Assembly (NCBI GenBank): GCA_027005175.1
Contig: JALTMC010000256.1
Span: 1-6,088 of the forward strand
Direction: 5' to 3'
DNA length: 6,088 bases
From: Myxococcales bacterium
GTDB lineage: Bacteria > Myxococcota_C > UBA6777
The translations under genes and the position numbers were made by a program. How positions within the stretch are numbered: position 1 is the first letter of the stretch; each line of letters opens with the position of its first letter. Below are positions 1-5,246 of the stretch, in pieces. The notes under the pieces were generated by a model that made no database searches, was not told the DNA's origin, and worked only from the letters and a program-made list of their open reading frames with translations.

Positions 1-1
1 T

Positions 2-3000
2 ACCCAGCAACGCTGGAAATTGTTTGTGATCAACACAAATACAAAGCCGGTCATTGCTACCGCACCCATTACGAGAGCAACGGTTGGTGTGTTGTACACA
101 TACACTCTGAAAGCGGTCGATCCCGATGCCAATGATGTGCTGGTTTGGACCAATGAGATTCCACGAGCTTATCCTGTGGTTACATTTGTTCAAAACAGTC
201 AAAACCAATACGAAGCGACGTTCTCCTTTATGCCCGCTCCAGCAGATGATGGTAAAACCTTCAAATTCTCCGTTGCTGTGAAGGACAAAGTTGGCGAACG
301 TGACGACCAAACATGGGAAGTTAAGGTTGGCAAAACGGTGAACAAGGGGCCGACTATCACATCGAAACCCCCGACAACTGCAACCGAAGACTCTCCCTAC
401 AACTACACCGCGACAGCCACTGATCCCGATGACAACGTCAATACGTTGGTTTGGAAGTTGGATCAGGGTCCCGCAGGTGCCACGATCAATCCCAAAACAG
501 GAAAGATTACCTGGACTCCTGGCGATGCTGATGTCACAAACACTCCTGTCTCCTTCAAGATTACAGTGTGTGATCCCTCTGGTGCATGTGCTTCCCAGTC
601 CTGGCAAGTTGCTGTGAACAATGTGAATGATCCACCTGTGATCACATCTCGAATTACCTCAGCCTTGGGCAAAGTGGGAAGTGTTTATACCTATCCTGCC
701 GTTGCTTTTGACCCCGATCCTGGTCATCAACTGAAGCTGGTTTGGTCTTTGCCTGCCGGTCAAAAAGGTAGTGCCAAGATCGATCCAAGTACGGGTGTCT
801 TTACCTGGACACCTGCACCGGGTGATGCGTCGAAAAACTCCACATTCACCATTCGTGTCTGTGATCCACTCAAAGCTTGTGACAACCAGACCTTTGTTAT
901 CGGTGTTGGCAAAGGAAATAGCCCACCCAATATTGTAAGTACTGCGCCTAGTATCGCTTTTGTTGGTGAGGATATCGCATACCAAGCTGTTGCGGTTGAC
1001 CCCGATGTGGGTGACACCTTGTCCTGGCAAATGTCGGGAGGACCCAAGCCTGCATCCATCGATCAACGAAAAGGTTTGTTGAGTTGGACACCAACTCCCA
1101 ATGATTACGGCAAAACCTTTCCCTTCAGCATTGAAGTTTGCGATGACGCGAATCCACCTGCTTGTGATAAGCAAGTCTTCAATGTGAAAGTGGCACGGAA
1201 GTGTCGTATGGACTTGCAATGTCCTGGCAAAGATATCTGTGTGGAGCTTCCGAACAGCCGTTATCGTGTCTGTATCCCACCAGGGTGCTCCCTGTTGACG
1301 GCCACTTGCAACCCAAAATTCTTCTGTAAAGATGGTGGTTGTGTCCGGGATAAGTGTCCAGACCCCAACTGCTCTTCTAAGATCTGTCGCCCTGTGACCG
1401 GTTGCATCCGATCCTGCGCTGGCGTGAAGTGTTCTGTTGGAAGTCGATGCATTGATGGCTCTTGCATTCCAACTCCTTGTGTTGCCAACGCTTGTAAGAG
1501 CAGTGAAGTTTGTGACTCCTCTGACAAACTCGCACCCACTTGTATCGCTAACCCCTGTCAGGCTCCAGGACAATGCAAACATGGTCGTGTGTGCTCCTAC
1601 GACCGATGTATTGATGATCCTTGTAAGTTCATGAAGTGTCCCACGGGTCAGATCTGCTCAGCGGGTCAGTGTCTCTTCCCAAGAGATTGCGAAGTTGACA
1701 TCGATTGTGCTGGCAACGAAGTCTGCGAAAACAACAAGTGTGTGGAGCCCGGTTGCTATACAAAGTTCCCACGCTGTCCCAGCAAAGGTGATTTGTGTCT
1801 CAAGACCAACTGCAAAGAAGATCCTTGTTCTCCAGGCGGTGTGTTGCAATGTACCAGTGACCAATTCTGCCGCGCCACCGATGGCAAGTGTGGAAATGTT
1901 TGTGACAAAGCCGCCAAAGCCAAATGTGGTACCAATGAAAAATGTGTGGATGGCTCTTGTGAACGCGACCCCTGTGCCGGACGCAACTGTCCCGCAGGCC
2001 GTGTTTGTGTGGGTGGTGTCTGTATTACAGACCGCTGTACTGCTAGCAATGTCTGCAAACATGGACGTATTTGTAACCCTGAGATCAGCCGCTGTGTGGA
2101 CGACCCCTGTCTCTATATGAAGTGTCCATCAGGTGTCTGTCGCTTTGGTCAATGTGTGGACAATCCCTGCCGTGTAGACAAAGATTGCATCAACAATCAG
2201 ATCTGTGTGAATGGTGAGTGCCGGGAGCCCAACTGCCCGACCAAACCTTGCGCTCCCGGCGAACTTTGTGTCAATGGCCGTTGTTCCAGCAATCCATGCA
2301 ACAACAAACAATGTCCTCCAGGGCAGTACTGTAAGAATGGTGACTGCATCGATCCTTGCAAAGATTGTCCTTCAGGTACGGTTTGCGTGAATGGCAAGTG
2401 TGTGAACAATCCTTGCTCCAATGTGAAGTGCCCCGCAAACCAAGTTTGCTCCAACGGCGCTTGCGTTCCCGAGTGCTGTACAGGTGACTCCTGCAAATTC
2501 AAGCGTGTGTGTCGCGCTTGTCAATGCTTCGACAACCCATGTGACGGTGTCACTTGTCCTTCAGGCTCTGTTTGTGACCCCATCACTGGAGCATGCCGAC
2601 CACCTTCTGGCTCTTGTGATGTCGATGTCAATCATTGTCCTGACCAACAGGTTTGCATTGATGGCAAATGTTCTCCACCCGGTTGCTACACCGCAAAAGA
2701 TTGCAAAGAGAGTCAGATCTGTCTCAAAGGCAAATGCGAAGACAATCCCTGCAAAGGCAAACAGTGTAAAGACAACGAAGTTTGTCGTCCCATCGATGGA
2801 CAGTGTGTCCCCAACTGTGATTGCAAAGAGGGTCAAGTCTGTACCAACGGTGTTTGTTCCGATGATCCTTGTGCCAAGAAATCCTGTCCCACCGGCAAAA
2901 CCTGTCGCAATGGAAATTGTGAAGACGAATTACCTTGCGACAAAACAGACAATGCCAGTGACAAGATCTGTAAACACAAGCGCGTTTGTAAGAACAACGT

Positions 3001-3310
3001 AACCAACGCAAGCCAACCAAAGGCCAACTGTGGTGATGACCCCTGTGCAGGTATTACTTGCAAAAGTGGATTTGGTTGTAAGAGCGGTCAATGCTGGCCC
3101 TGCTCGGACTCCAACCCGGCAGAGGTTTGCAAAACACCTGGTGAAGGTAAGGAAAATGGTGATGGGGATGCGGGTCCCGAAGGCGACTATCGCACCGTAG
3201 CTACCGGTGGCTGTGGTTGCTCCTCCGACTCCAACCCTGCTCCCTTTACCTTCCTCTTCCTTCTGCTCGGCGCGGTGCTTGTCCTCCGACGTCGCTCCTC
3301 CTTCGAATAA
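2..3310 (+). CDS. Giant surface-anchored protein, 3' part: Ig/cadherin-like repeats, Cys-rich super-repeats, MYXO-CTERM tail (5' end outside window)
   Basis: Predicted exported cell-surface protein, probably structural or adhesive; no enzymatic motif is seen. Residues are counted from the TTG at 20, but that is not the real start. The frame is open to the left edge, and codons 2-19 read TQQRWK, which continues into LFVINTNTKPVI. This matches the last strand and linker of the repeats that follow (QSWQVAVNNVNDPPVI). At least four Ig-like repeats of the He_PIG/dystroglycan-cadherin type lie at about residues 9-104, 108-200, 206-296 and 302-392. Each has a DPD motif (D34-P-D36 in the first); repeats 2-4 also have a TG..(T/S)WTP-type strand, whereas repeat 1 has FMPAP there. 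A cysteine-rich region follows (C395 to about C1036), then a Gly/Asp/Glu-rich linker and a sorting signal (C1065-G-C1067, hydrophobic 1076-1089, R1090-R1092). Family knowledge: MYXO-CTERM proteins are processed by myxosortases and displayed on the cell surface. Ligand and partners are unknown. The reading frame and anchor are certain; the function is inferred. Confidence 0.93.
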   Translation, partial: TQQRWKLFVINTNTKPVIATAPITRATVGVLYTYTLKAVDPDANDVLVWTNEIPRAYPVVTFVQNSQNQYEATFSFMPAPADDGKTFKFSVAVKDKVGERDDQTWEVKVGKTVNKGPTITSKPPTTATEDSPYNYTATATDPDDNVNTLVWKLDQGPAGATINPKTGKITWTPGDADVTNTPVSFKITVCDPSGACASQSWQVAVNNVNDPPVITSRITSALGKVGSVYTYPAVAFDPDPGHQLKLVWSLPAGQKGSAKIDPSTGVFTWTPAPGDASKNSTFTIRVCDPLKACDNQTFVIGVGKGNSPPNIVSTAPSIAFVGEDIAYQAVAVDPDVGDTLSWQMSGGPKPASIDQRKGLLSWTPTPNDYGKTFPFSIEVCDDANPPACDKQVFNVKVARKCRMDLQCPGKDICVELPNSRYRVCIPPGCSLLTATCNPKFFCKDGGCVRDKCPDPNCSSKICRPVTGCIRSCAGVKCSVGSRCIDGSCIPTPCVANACKSSEVCDSSDKLAPTCIANPCQAPGQCKHGRVCSYDRCIDDPCKFMKCPTGQICSAGQCLFPRDCEVDIDCAGNEVCENNKCVEPGCYTKFPRCPSKGDLCLKTNCKEDPCSPGGVLQCTSDQFCRATDGKCGNVCDKAAKAKCGTNEKCVDGSCERDPCAGRNCPAGRVCVGGVCITDRCTASNVCKHGRICNPEISRCVDDPCLYMKCPSGVCRFGQCVDNPCRVDKDCINNQICVNGECREPNCPTKPCAPGELCVNGRCSSNPCNNKQCPPGQYCKNGDCIDPCKDCPSGTVCVNGKCVNNPCSNVKCPANQVCSNGACVPECCTGDSCKFKRVCRACQCFDNPCDGVTCPSGSVCDPITGACRPPSGSCDVDVNHCPDQQVCIDGKCSPPGCYTAKDCKESQICLKGKCEDNPCKGKQCKDNEVCRPIDGQCVPNCDCKEGQVCTNGVCSDDPCAKKSCPTGKTCRNGNCEDELPCDKTDNASDKICKHKRVCKNNVTNASQPKANCGDDPCAGITCKSGFGCKSGQCWPCSDSNPAEVCKTPGEGKENGDGDAGPEGDYRTVATGGCGCSSDSNPAPFTFLFLLLGAVLVLRRRSSFE
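47..1198 (+). repeat. Four tandem Ig/cadherin-like (He_PIG-type) domain repeats
   Basis: Four protein repeats of about 90-95 residues each run at nucleotides ~47-340, 344-625, 640-915 and 925-1195. Shared landmarks are a P.I.S or similar first strand, YxYxxxAxDPD, a xLxW strand, a central TG..(T/S)WTP-type strand (FMPAP in repeat 1), and a final Qx(W/F)xVxV strand. The paired aspartates of DPD are typical calcium-contacting residues in cadherin-like domains. Repeats 2, 3 and 4 each carry a cysteine pair in the penultimate hairpin (CDPSGAC, CDPLKAC, CDDANPPAC); repeat 1 has no cysteine there. The residues before position 47 belong to the end of a further, fifth repeat outside the window. Confidence 0.85.
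1202..3094 (+). repeat. Four tandem 28-cysteine super-repeats (149-162 residues each)
   Basis: The cysteine-rich half divides into four super-repeats starting at C395 (nt 1202), C557 (1688), C717 (2168) and C866 (2615), with lengths of 162, 160, 149 and 160 residues. Each starts with a CxxDxxC-like motif (CRMDLQC, CEVDIDC, CRVDKDC, CDVDVNHC). Each has a CK(H/F)(G/K)R(V/I)C signature 108-124 residues later, at C519, C679, C825 and C984. Each ends with a DPC-type module closing in GQC or GAC. Counting cysteines gives 28, 28, 30 and 28. The third has two extras, in CC and CRACQC, and two more follow the fourth in the linker. Within a super-repeat the cysteines fall into seven modules of four, roughly (D/N)PC-x4-C-x5-C-x4-C. 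They resemble generic EGF/TIL-like small disulfide modules, but I do not recognise a named family. Even cysteine numbers suggest full disulfide pairing outside the cytoplasm. Confidence 0.88.
3206..3307 (+). other. MYXO-CTERM-like surface sorting signal
   Basis: Residues 1063-1096 of the large protein read GGCGCSS, then a short Ser/Asn/Pro spacer, about 14 hydrophobic residues (1076-1089), three arginines (1090-1092) and SSFE at the end. This is the tripartite layout of the MYXO-CTERM domain: an invariant cysteine motif, a membrane segment and a basic cytoplasmic end. In that family the signal is cleaved by a myxosortase and the mature protein is held at the cell surface. The motif is the main reason to place the window in Myxococcota. 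Confidence 0.88.
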
Positions 3311-3452
3311 AACTTCCTCCCCCCTAACTTCCCCATATCCTATCCTAGAACACAGGCCGGCTTGACTCCGGTTTGTCTCGCACCGCCTTGCTGCGTCTGG
3401 CTGCCTTGCTCCTCATCAGAGTCGTAACGCTACACCTCTTTGTTGCCAAGCC

Positions 3453-3482
3453 GAGCCCACTCACATGCAACCGTGGCTTTTC
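3453..3482 (+). terminator. Possible weak terminator after the surface-protein gene
   Basis: AGCCCAC at 3454-3460 can pair with GTGGCT at 3473-3478 if one C is bulged. The loop is 12 bases and TTTTCC-like sequence follows. It lies about 145 bases after the stop codon. The stem is imperfect and the U-tract short, so this is weak. A second, weaker candidate is GGCCGG/CCGGTT at 3355-3373. Confidence 0.22.
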
Positions 3483-3488
3483 CCACTC

Positions 3489-3575
3489 CGCCTTTTTCTC
3501 GTAAAGGTTATGCAAGACGCCTTTTTCTTGTAAAGGTGATACAAGACGCCTTTTTCTTGTAAAGGTGATACAAGA
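3489..3575. repeat. Three tandem copies of a 29-bp repeat
   Basis: Copies lie head to tail at 3489-3517, 3518-3546 and 3547-3575 with no spacer. Copies 2 and 3 are identical; copy 1 differs at three positions. Each begins CGCCTTTTTCT and ends CAAGA. Copies 2 and 3 contain a perfect 6-bp inverted repeat, CTTGTA/TACAAG, around a 7-base loop; copy 1 has this dyad in damaged form. Since 29 is not a multiple of three, the repeat is not under coding constraint. It could be a simple slippage product, a cluster of protein-binding sites or part of a structured transcript. Confidence 0.95.
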
Positions 3576-3625
3576 AGATTTTGCCATCGAAAAGAGGGGA
3601 GGAGGAGGACTTCTCTATTAAAAGC

Positions 3626-3656
3626 AAAAGCCTCACAAGTCATTTGTGAGGCTTTT
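3626..3656. terminator. Strong hairpin terminator, possibly bidirectional
   Basis: AAAAGCCTCACAA (3626-3638) and TTGTGAGGCTTTT (3644-3656) form a perfect 13-bp stem around the 5-base loop GTCAT. Read on the plus strand, the A-tract/stem/T-tract structure ends in TTTT and would terminate transcripts from the surface-protein gene 316 bases upstream. Read on the minus strand, the stem is followed by TTTTGCTTTT, an even better U-tract. No minus-strand gene is visible just to its right, so the plus-strand role is the likelier one. It also insulates the DUF3800 gene from upstream transcription. Confidence 0.85.
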
Positions 3657-3678
3657 ACAAGATATGGCCGATTTTTCG

Positions 3679-3754
3679 CATCTTCGAAAAGATGAGATAC
3701 TCTCGTGCTCGCATGAAGATCATGCTTCAGAGTGATCGCGTAAACTTTACGAGA
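3679..3754. other. Cluster of inverted repeats upstream of the DUF3800 gene
   Basis: Several dyads sit close together. CATCTT/AAGATG (3679-3694) has a CGAA loop. An outer pair, TCTCGT (3701-3706) and ACGAGA (3749-3754), encloses GCATG/CATGC (3711-3725) and the alternative GAAG/CTTC. The odd palindrome CGTAAA-C-TTTACG lies at 3739-3751. The outer pair and the inner hairpin could form one stem-loop RNA, or the palindrome could be a repressor site. No riboswitch or known small-RNA family is recognised, and short dyads can arise by chance. Confidence 0.4.
3739..3751. promoter_or_regulatory. Perfect 13-bp palindrome, possible operator
   Basis: CGTAAACTTTACG is symmetrical about its central C and lies about 127 bases before the DUF3800 start codon. 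Its size and perfect symmetry fit a dimeric repressor half-site pair, but no second copy is seen near the promoter-like sequence, so the role is a guess. Confidence 0.25.
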
Positions 3755-3793
3755 CAACCCTTTCATCTCCGACTATACGGATTAAAATCTTTT

Positions 3794-3827
3794 TTGTCCA
3801 CTGATAATTTCAGAAATGGGGTATAAC
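3794..3827 (+). promoter_or_regulatory. Promoter-like sequence for the DUF3800 gene (weak)
   Basis: This A/T-rich stretch between the terminator and the gene contains TTGTCC (3794-3799), a -10-like GATAAT (3803-3808) and a -10-like TATAAC (3822-3827). The TTGTCC-to-TATAAC spacing is 22 bases, too long for a standard sigma-70 promoter, and GATAAT has no good -35 at the right distance. With a strong terminator upstream, a promoter must lie somewhere between 3657 and 3860 if the gene is expressed. Confidence 0.25.
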
Positions 3828-3864
3828 CACTCAAAATGTTATTTCCGACACGAGCTTACTGCTA

Positions 3865-3869
3865 GGGAG
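3865..3869 (+). promoter_or_regulatory. Ribosome binding site fixing a TTG start
   Basis: GGGAG lies 8 bases before the TTG at 3878, which is good spacing. The only nearby in-frame ATG, at 3899, is preceded by CAACAGTTTAAA with no Shine-Dalgarno match. The sequence therefore favours the rare TTG start. Confidence 0.6.
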
Positions 3870-3877
3870 AAAATTGT

Positions 3878-4660
3878 TTGAGCCAGCAACAGTTTAAAAT
3901 GAGAGTCTTTTTTGACGAAAGCGGAAAAAACAAAGATAAACCAAATTTGATGGGGGGGATTGCCATCCCTGAATCTGTGTATTCTTCCAAGGAGTTATTA
4001 TCTTACACGGACAAGCTCAGAAGAGGAGAGCTTCGCTTCCATTGGACACGGTATTCAGGCTCGGCAAACGATAAACGAAAGATGAGAAACCTGCTCGAAT
4101 TGGTTGCAGAGTTTCGTGACCTAGTCAAAGTGAATATCCTCAACTACGATTCCTCTGCATTCAAGGAGAGAAGAAATCCCTTTATAGACAAAGATATAGA
4201 AAGAGCAATCTACTACAAACTGCCAGAGCGTATCATCTATGGATTACTTAGAGGTTATGGACGTGATGCAGCCCTAGAAGTATCTGTTCAGATAGAAGAA
4301 TGCACAGAATATAAAGCCTTCAAGTTGGATGAGGTTCTCAAAGATCATCTCAACGTCCAAGCGATTTACAGAGGGGAGAGGTTTTTCATCAAAGAAAGTG
4401 GGCTGATTCCAAAACAGCAAGAGGTTGGTGTTGAAGTGGTCGATCTTCTTTTGGGGGTGATTCGCACAATTTTACAAAACAAAAGTAATTCAAAAAAATC
4501 AAAAGCAAAAAAAGAGTTTGTTCTTTCTCTGCTGAACGACGACAACTTTTATGATTTCATGGCATCCGTCAGATATTTCGAATGCACGAATCATAGAGAC
4601 TTGATTCCTGTTGACTTTGCAGACTGCCTACGTCTGTACTTGGGAAGTAATTTTGGATAG
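3878..4660 (+). CDS. DUF3800 family protein (RNase H-like fold predicted), 260 aa
   Basis: The N-terminus RVFFDESGK (D13-E14-S15-G16) is the hallmark opening of DUF3800 proteins. It is followed by a hydrophobic MGGIAI strand, an ELRFHWTRYSG segment (H55-W56) and a late QQEVGVEVVDLLLGVIR helix with D189, which matches the family's conserved C-terminal aspartate in its usual (Q.AD)-like setting. D13, E14 and D189 could form an acidic metal site, as in RNase H-like nucleases; this is inference, as the family's biochemistry is largely unproven. At 260 residues it is full length. A Lys/Ser-rich loop sits at about residues 201-212. There is no signal peptide, so it is cytoplasmic. The gene stands alone with its own RBS and is visibly more A/T-rich than the flanking genes (about 38-47% G+C in sampled lines). 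It overlaps the opposing gene by 33 bases. Transfer is likely. DUF3800 genes are often found near mobile or defence genes, but no partner is visible here. Confidence 0.82.
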   Translation: MSQQQFKMRVFFDESGKNKDKPNLMGGIAIPESVYSSKELLSYTDKLRRGELRFHWTRYSGSANDKRKMRNLLELVAEFRDLVKVNILNYDSSAFKERRNPFIDKDIERAIYYKLPERIIYGLLRGYGRDAALEVSVQIEECTEYKAFKLDEVLKDHLNVQAIYRGERFFIKESGLIPKQQEVGVEVVDLLLGVIRTILQNKSNSKKSKAKKEFVLSLLNDDNFYDFMASVRYFECTNHRDLIPVDFADCLRLYLGSNFG

Positions 4661-4993
4661 AGAGTTGCAGAGGGCTGTGTGGTTATATTCCGCAGAGTAT
4701 CCTGTTAGATTTATGGAAACCCTATTTGTGGAGATAGTGTTCTGACTTGATTTGTTTTCTGCAGCGAATGAGCGTGAAACATCGACAAGCAGAAAATAAC
4801 CTGTTCTGGTGGTGGAGGGGTGCCGTGCCCCTGTATTGGTCACCGTGAATTTTAAGGTGATGGTTTGACCAAACTTTGGCGAAGTCGTGCTTGAAGAGAG
4901 AGCTGTCACTTGCAGGTCTTGTGCAAAAACAGAGCCTCCATACAACAAGCATATACCCGCAAACCAGCACCCTACGATACGTTTAAGAATCAT
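4628..4993 (-). CDS. Secreted CARDB-like protein, 121 aa, probably 3'-truncated
   Basis: Residues 1-24 form a signal peptide: MILKR, a hydrophobic core, then SVFA before Q25, a good signal peptidase I site with no lipobox. Residues 26 to about 75 resemble the start of a CARDB domain (cell-adhesion-related, Ig-like): DLQVTALSSS, FGQTITLKFTVTNTGA, TRTGYFLLVDVSRSF. A CARDB domain normally runs about 100 residues with further strands. Here similarity fades after residue ~85, and the final 11 codons and stop are antisense to the DUF3800 coding end. The simplest reading is a 5' fragment of a longer CARDB protein, cut when the DUF3800 segment arrived. Alternatively it is an intact short protein. Start choice is supported by AAGGA 7 bases upstream and the signal peptide beginning at this ATG. 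A candidate promoter lies just upstream. CARDB proteins are exported and usually act in surface adhesion; the ligand is unknown. Confidence 0.65.
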   Translation of the reverse strand: MILKRIVGCWFAGICLLYGGSVFAQDLQVTALSSSTTSPKFGQTITLKFTVTNTGARHPSTTRTGYFLLVDVSRSFAAENKSSQNTISTNRVSINLTGYSAEYNHTALCNSLSKITSQVQT

Positions 4994-5000
4994 AATCTGT

Positions 5001-5005
5001 TCCTT
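5001..5005 (-). promoter_or_regulatory. Ribosome binding site of the CARDB-like gene
   Basis: AAGGA on the minus strand lies 7 bases before the ATG at 4993-4991, which supports this start. Confidence 0.6.
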
Positions 5006-5043
5006 TACCTATAAGATTTTCATCCGATGATTGGACTCCTCTT

Positions 5044-5072
5044 CCTATAAATAACACGCAATTCTCTGTGAA
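5044..5072 (-). promoter_or_regulatory. Candidate sigma-70-like promoter for the CARDB-like gene
   Basis: On the minus strand, TTCACA (5072-5067, five of six matches to TTGACA) and TATAGG (5049-5044, four of six to TATAAT) are separated by exactly 17 bases. This places the transcript start near 5037, about 45 bases before the start codon. It suggests the gene is transcribed separately from the lipoprotein gene upstream. Confidence 0.4.
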
Positions 5073-5130
5073 GTTACACTTGTTTGTGACAACTGAGGAG
5101 ACTGCCCCCGAGCCATGCAAACGAGGGAAT

Positions 5131-5246
5131 GTTGCGGGCTGCGATACGTTTTATTTTTGAGGCGAGAAAAGACGACGTTTTGTTTGGCTTGGCTTGGGCT
5201 GCGTCACTGCGTTGCGGAGTGTGGCACGTTTTATTTTCGAGGCAAG
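5131..5246. repeat. Diverged 36-bp direct repeat, 80-bp period
   Basis: Copies at 5131-5166 and 5211-5246 match at 29 of 36 positions by eye, with the 12-base core ACGTTTTATTTT identical in both. The right copy contains the stop codon of the minus-strand lipoprotein gene (LPRK then TAA); the left copy lies beyond it. This may be an old duplication of the gene end or a dispersed intergenic element. The rest of the 4994-5230 gap holds the promoter above and no gene or convincing terminator. Confidence 0.7.

Noticed and set aside
20-22. TTG at 20 as the start of the large gene
   Set aside because: The frame is open to the left edge, and the upstream codons complete the strand motif seen at the end of the other Ig-like repeats.
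659-1582. 307-codon open frame on the minus strand
   Set aside because: It lies wholly antisense to the surface-protein gene. It has no recognisable domain, and its Thr/Ser/Gly-rich composition is what antisense reading of this repeat region gives.
2484-3002. 172-codon open frame on the plus strand
   Set aside because: It lies inside the Cys-rich region in another frame, and its repetitive Val/Lys/Ala-rich product is a shadow of the cysteine repeats.
3489-3575. CRISPR array
   Set aside because: The 29-bp units are directly adjacent with no spacers, and no cas genes are present.
3461-3766. 101-codon minus-strand frame (and the 80-codon frame at 3345-3587)
   Set aside because: They run through the 29-bp repeats and the strong terminator, so the products are repeat translations with no domain or convincing ribosome binding site.
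3899-3901. ATG as start of the DUF3800 gene
   Set aside because: It has no Shine-Dalgarno sequence, whereas the TTG 21 bases earlier has GGGAG at good spacing.
5074-5094. Hairpin terminator for the lipoprotein gene
   Set aside because: GTTACAC and GTGACAAC pair only with an internal asymmetry, there is no U-tract, and the site overlaps the start of the candidate promoter region.
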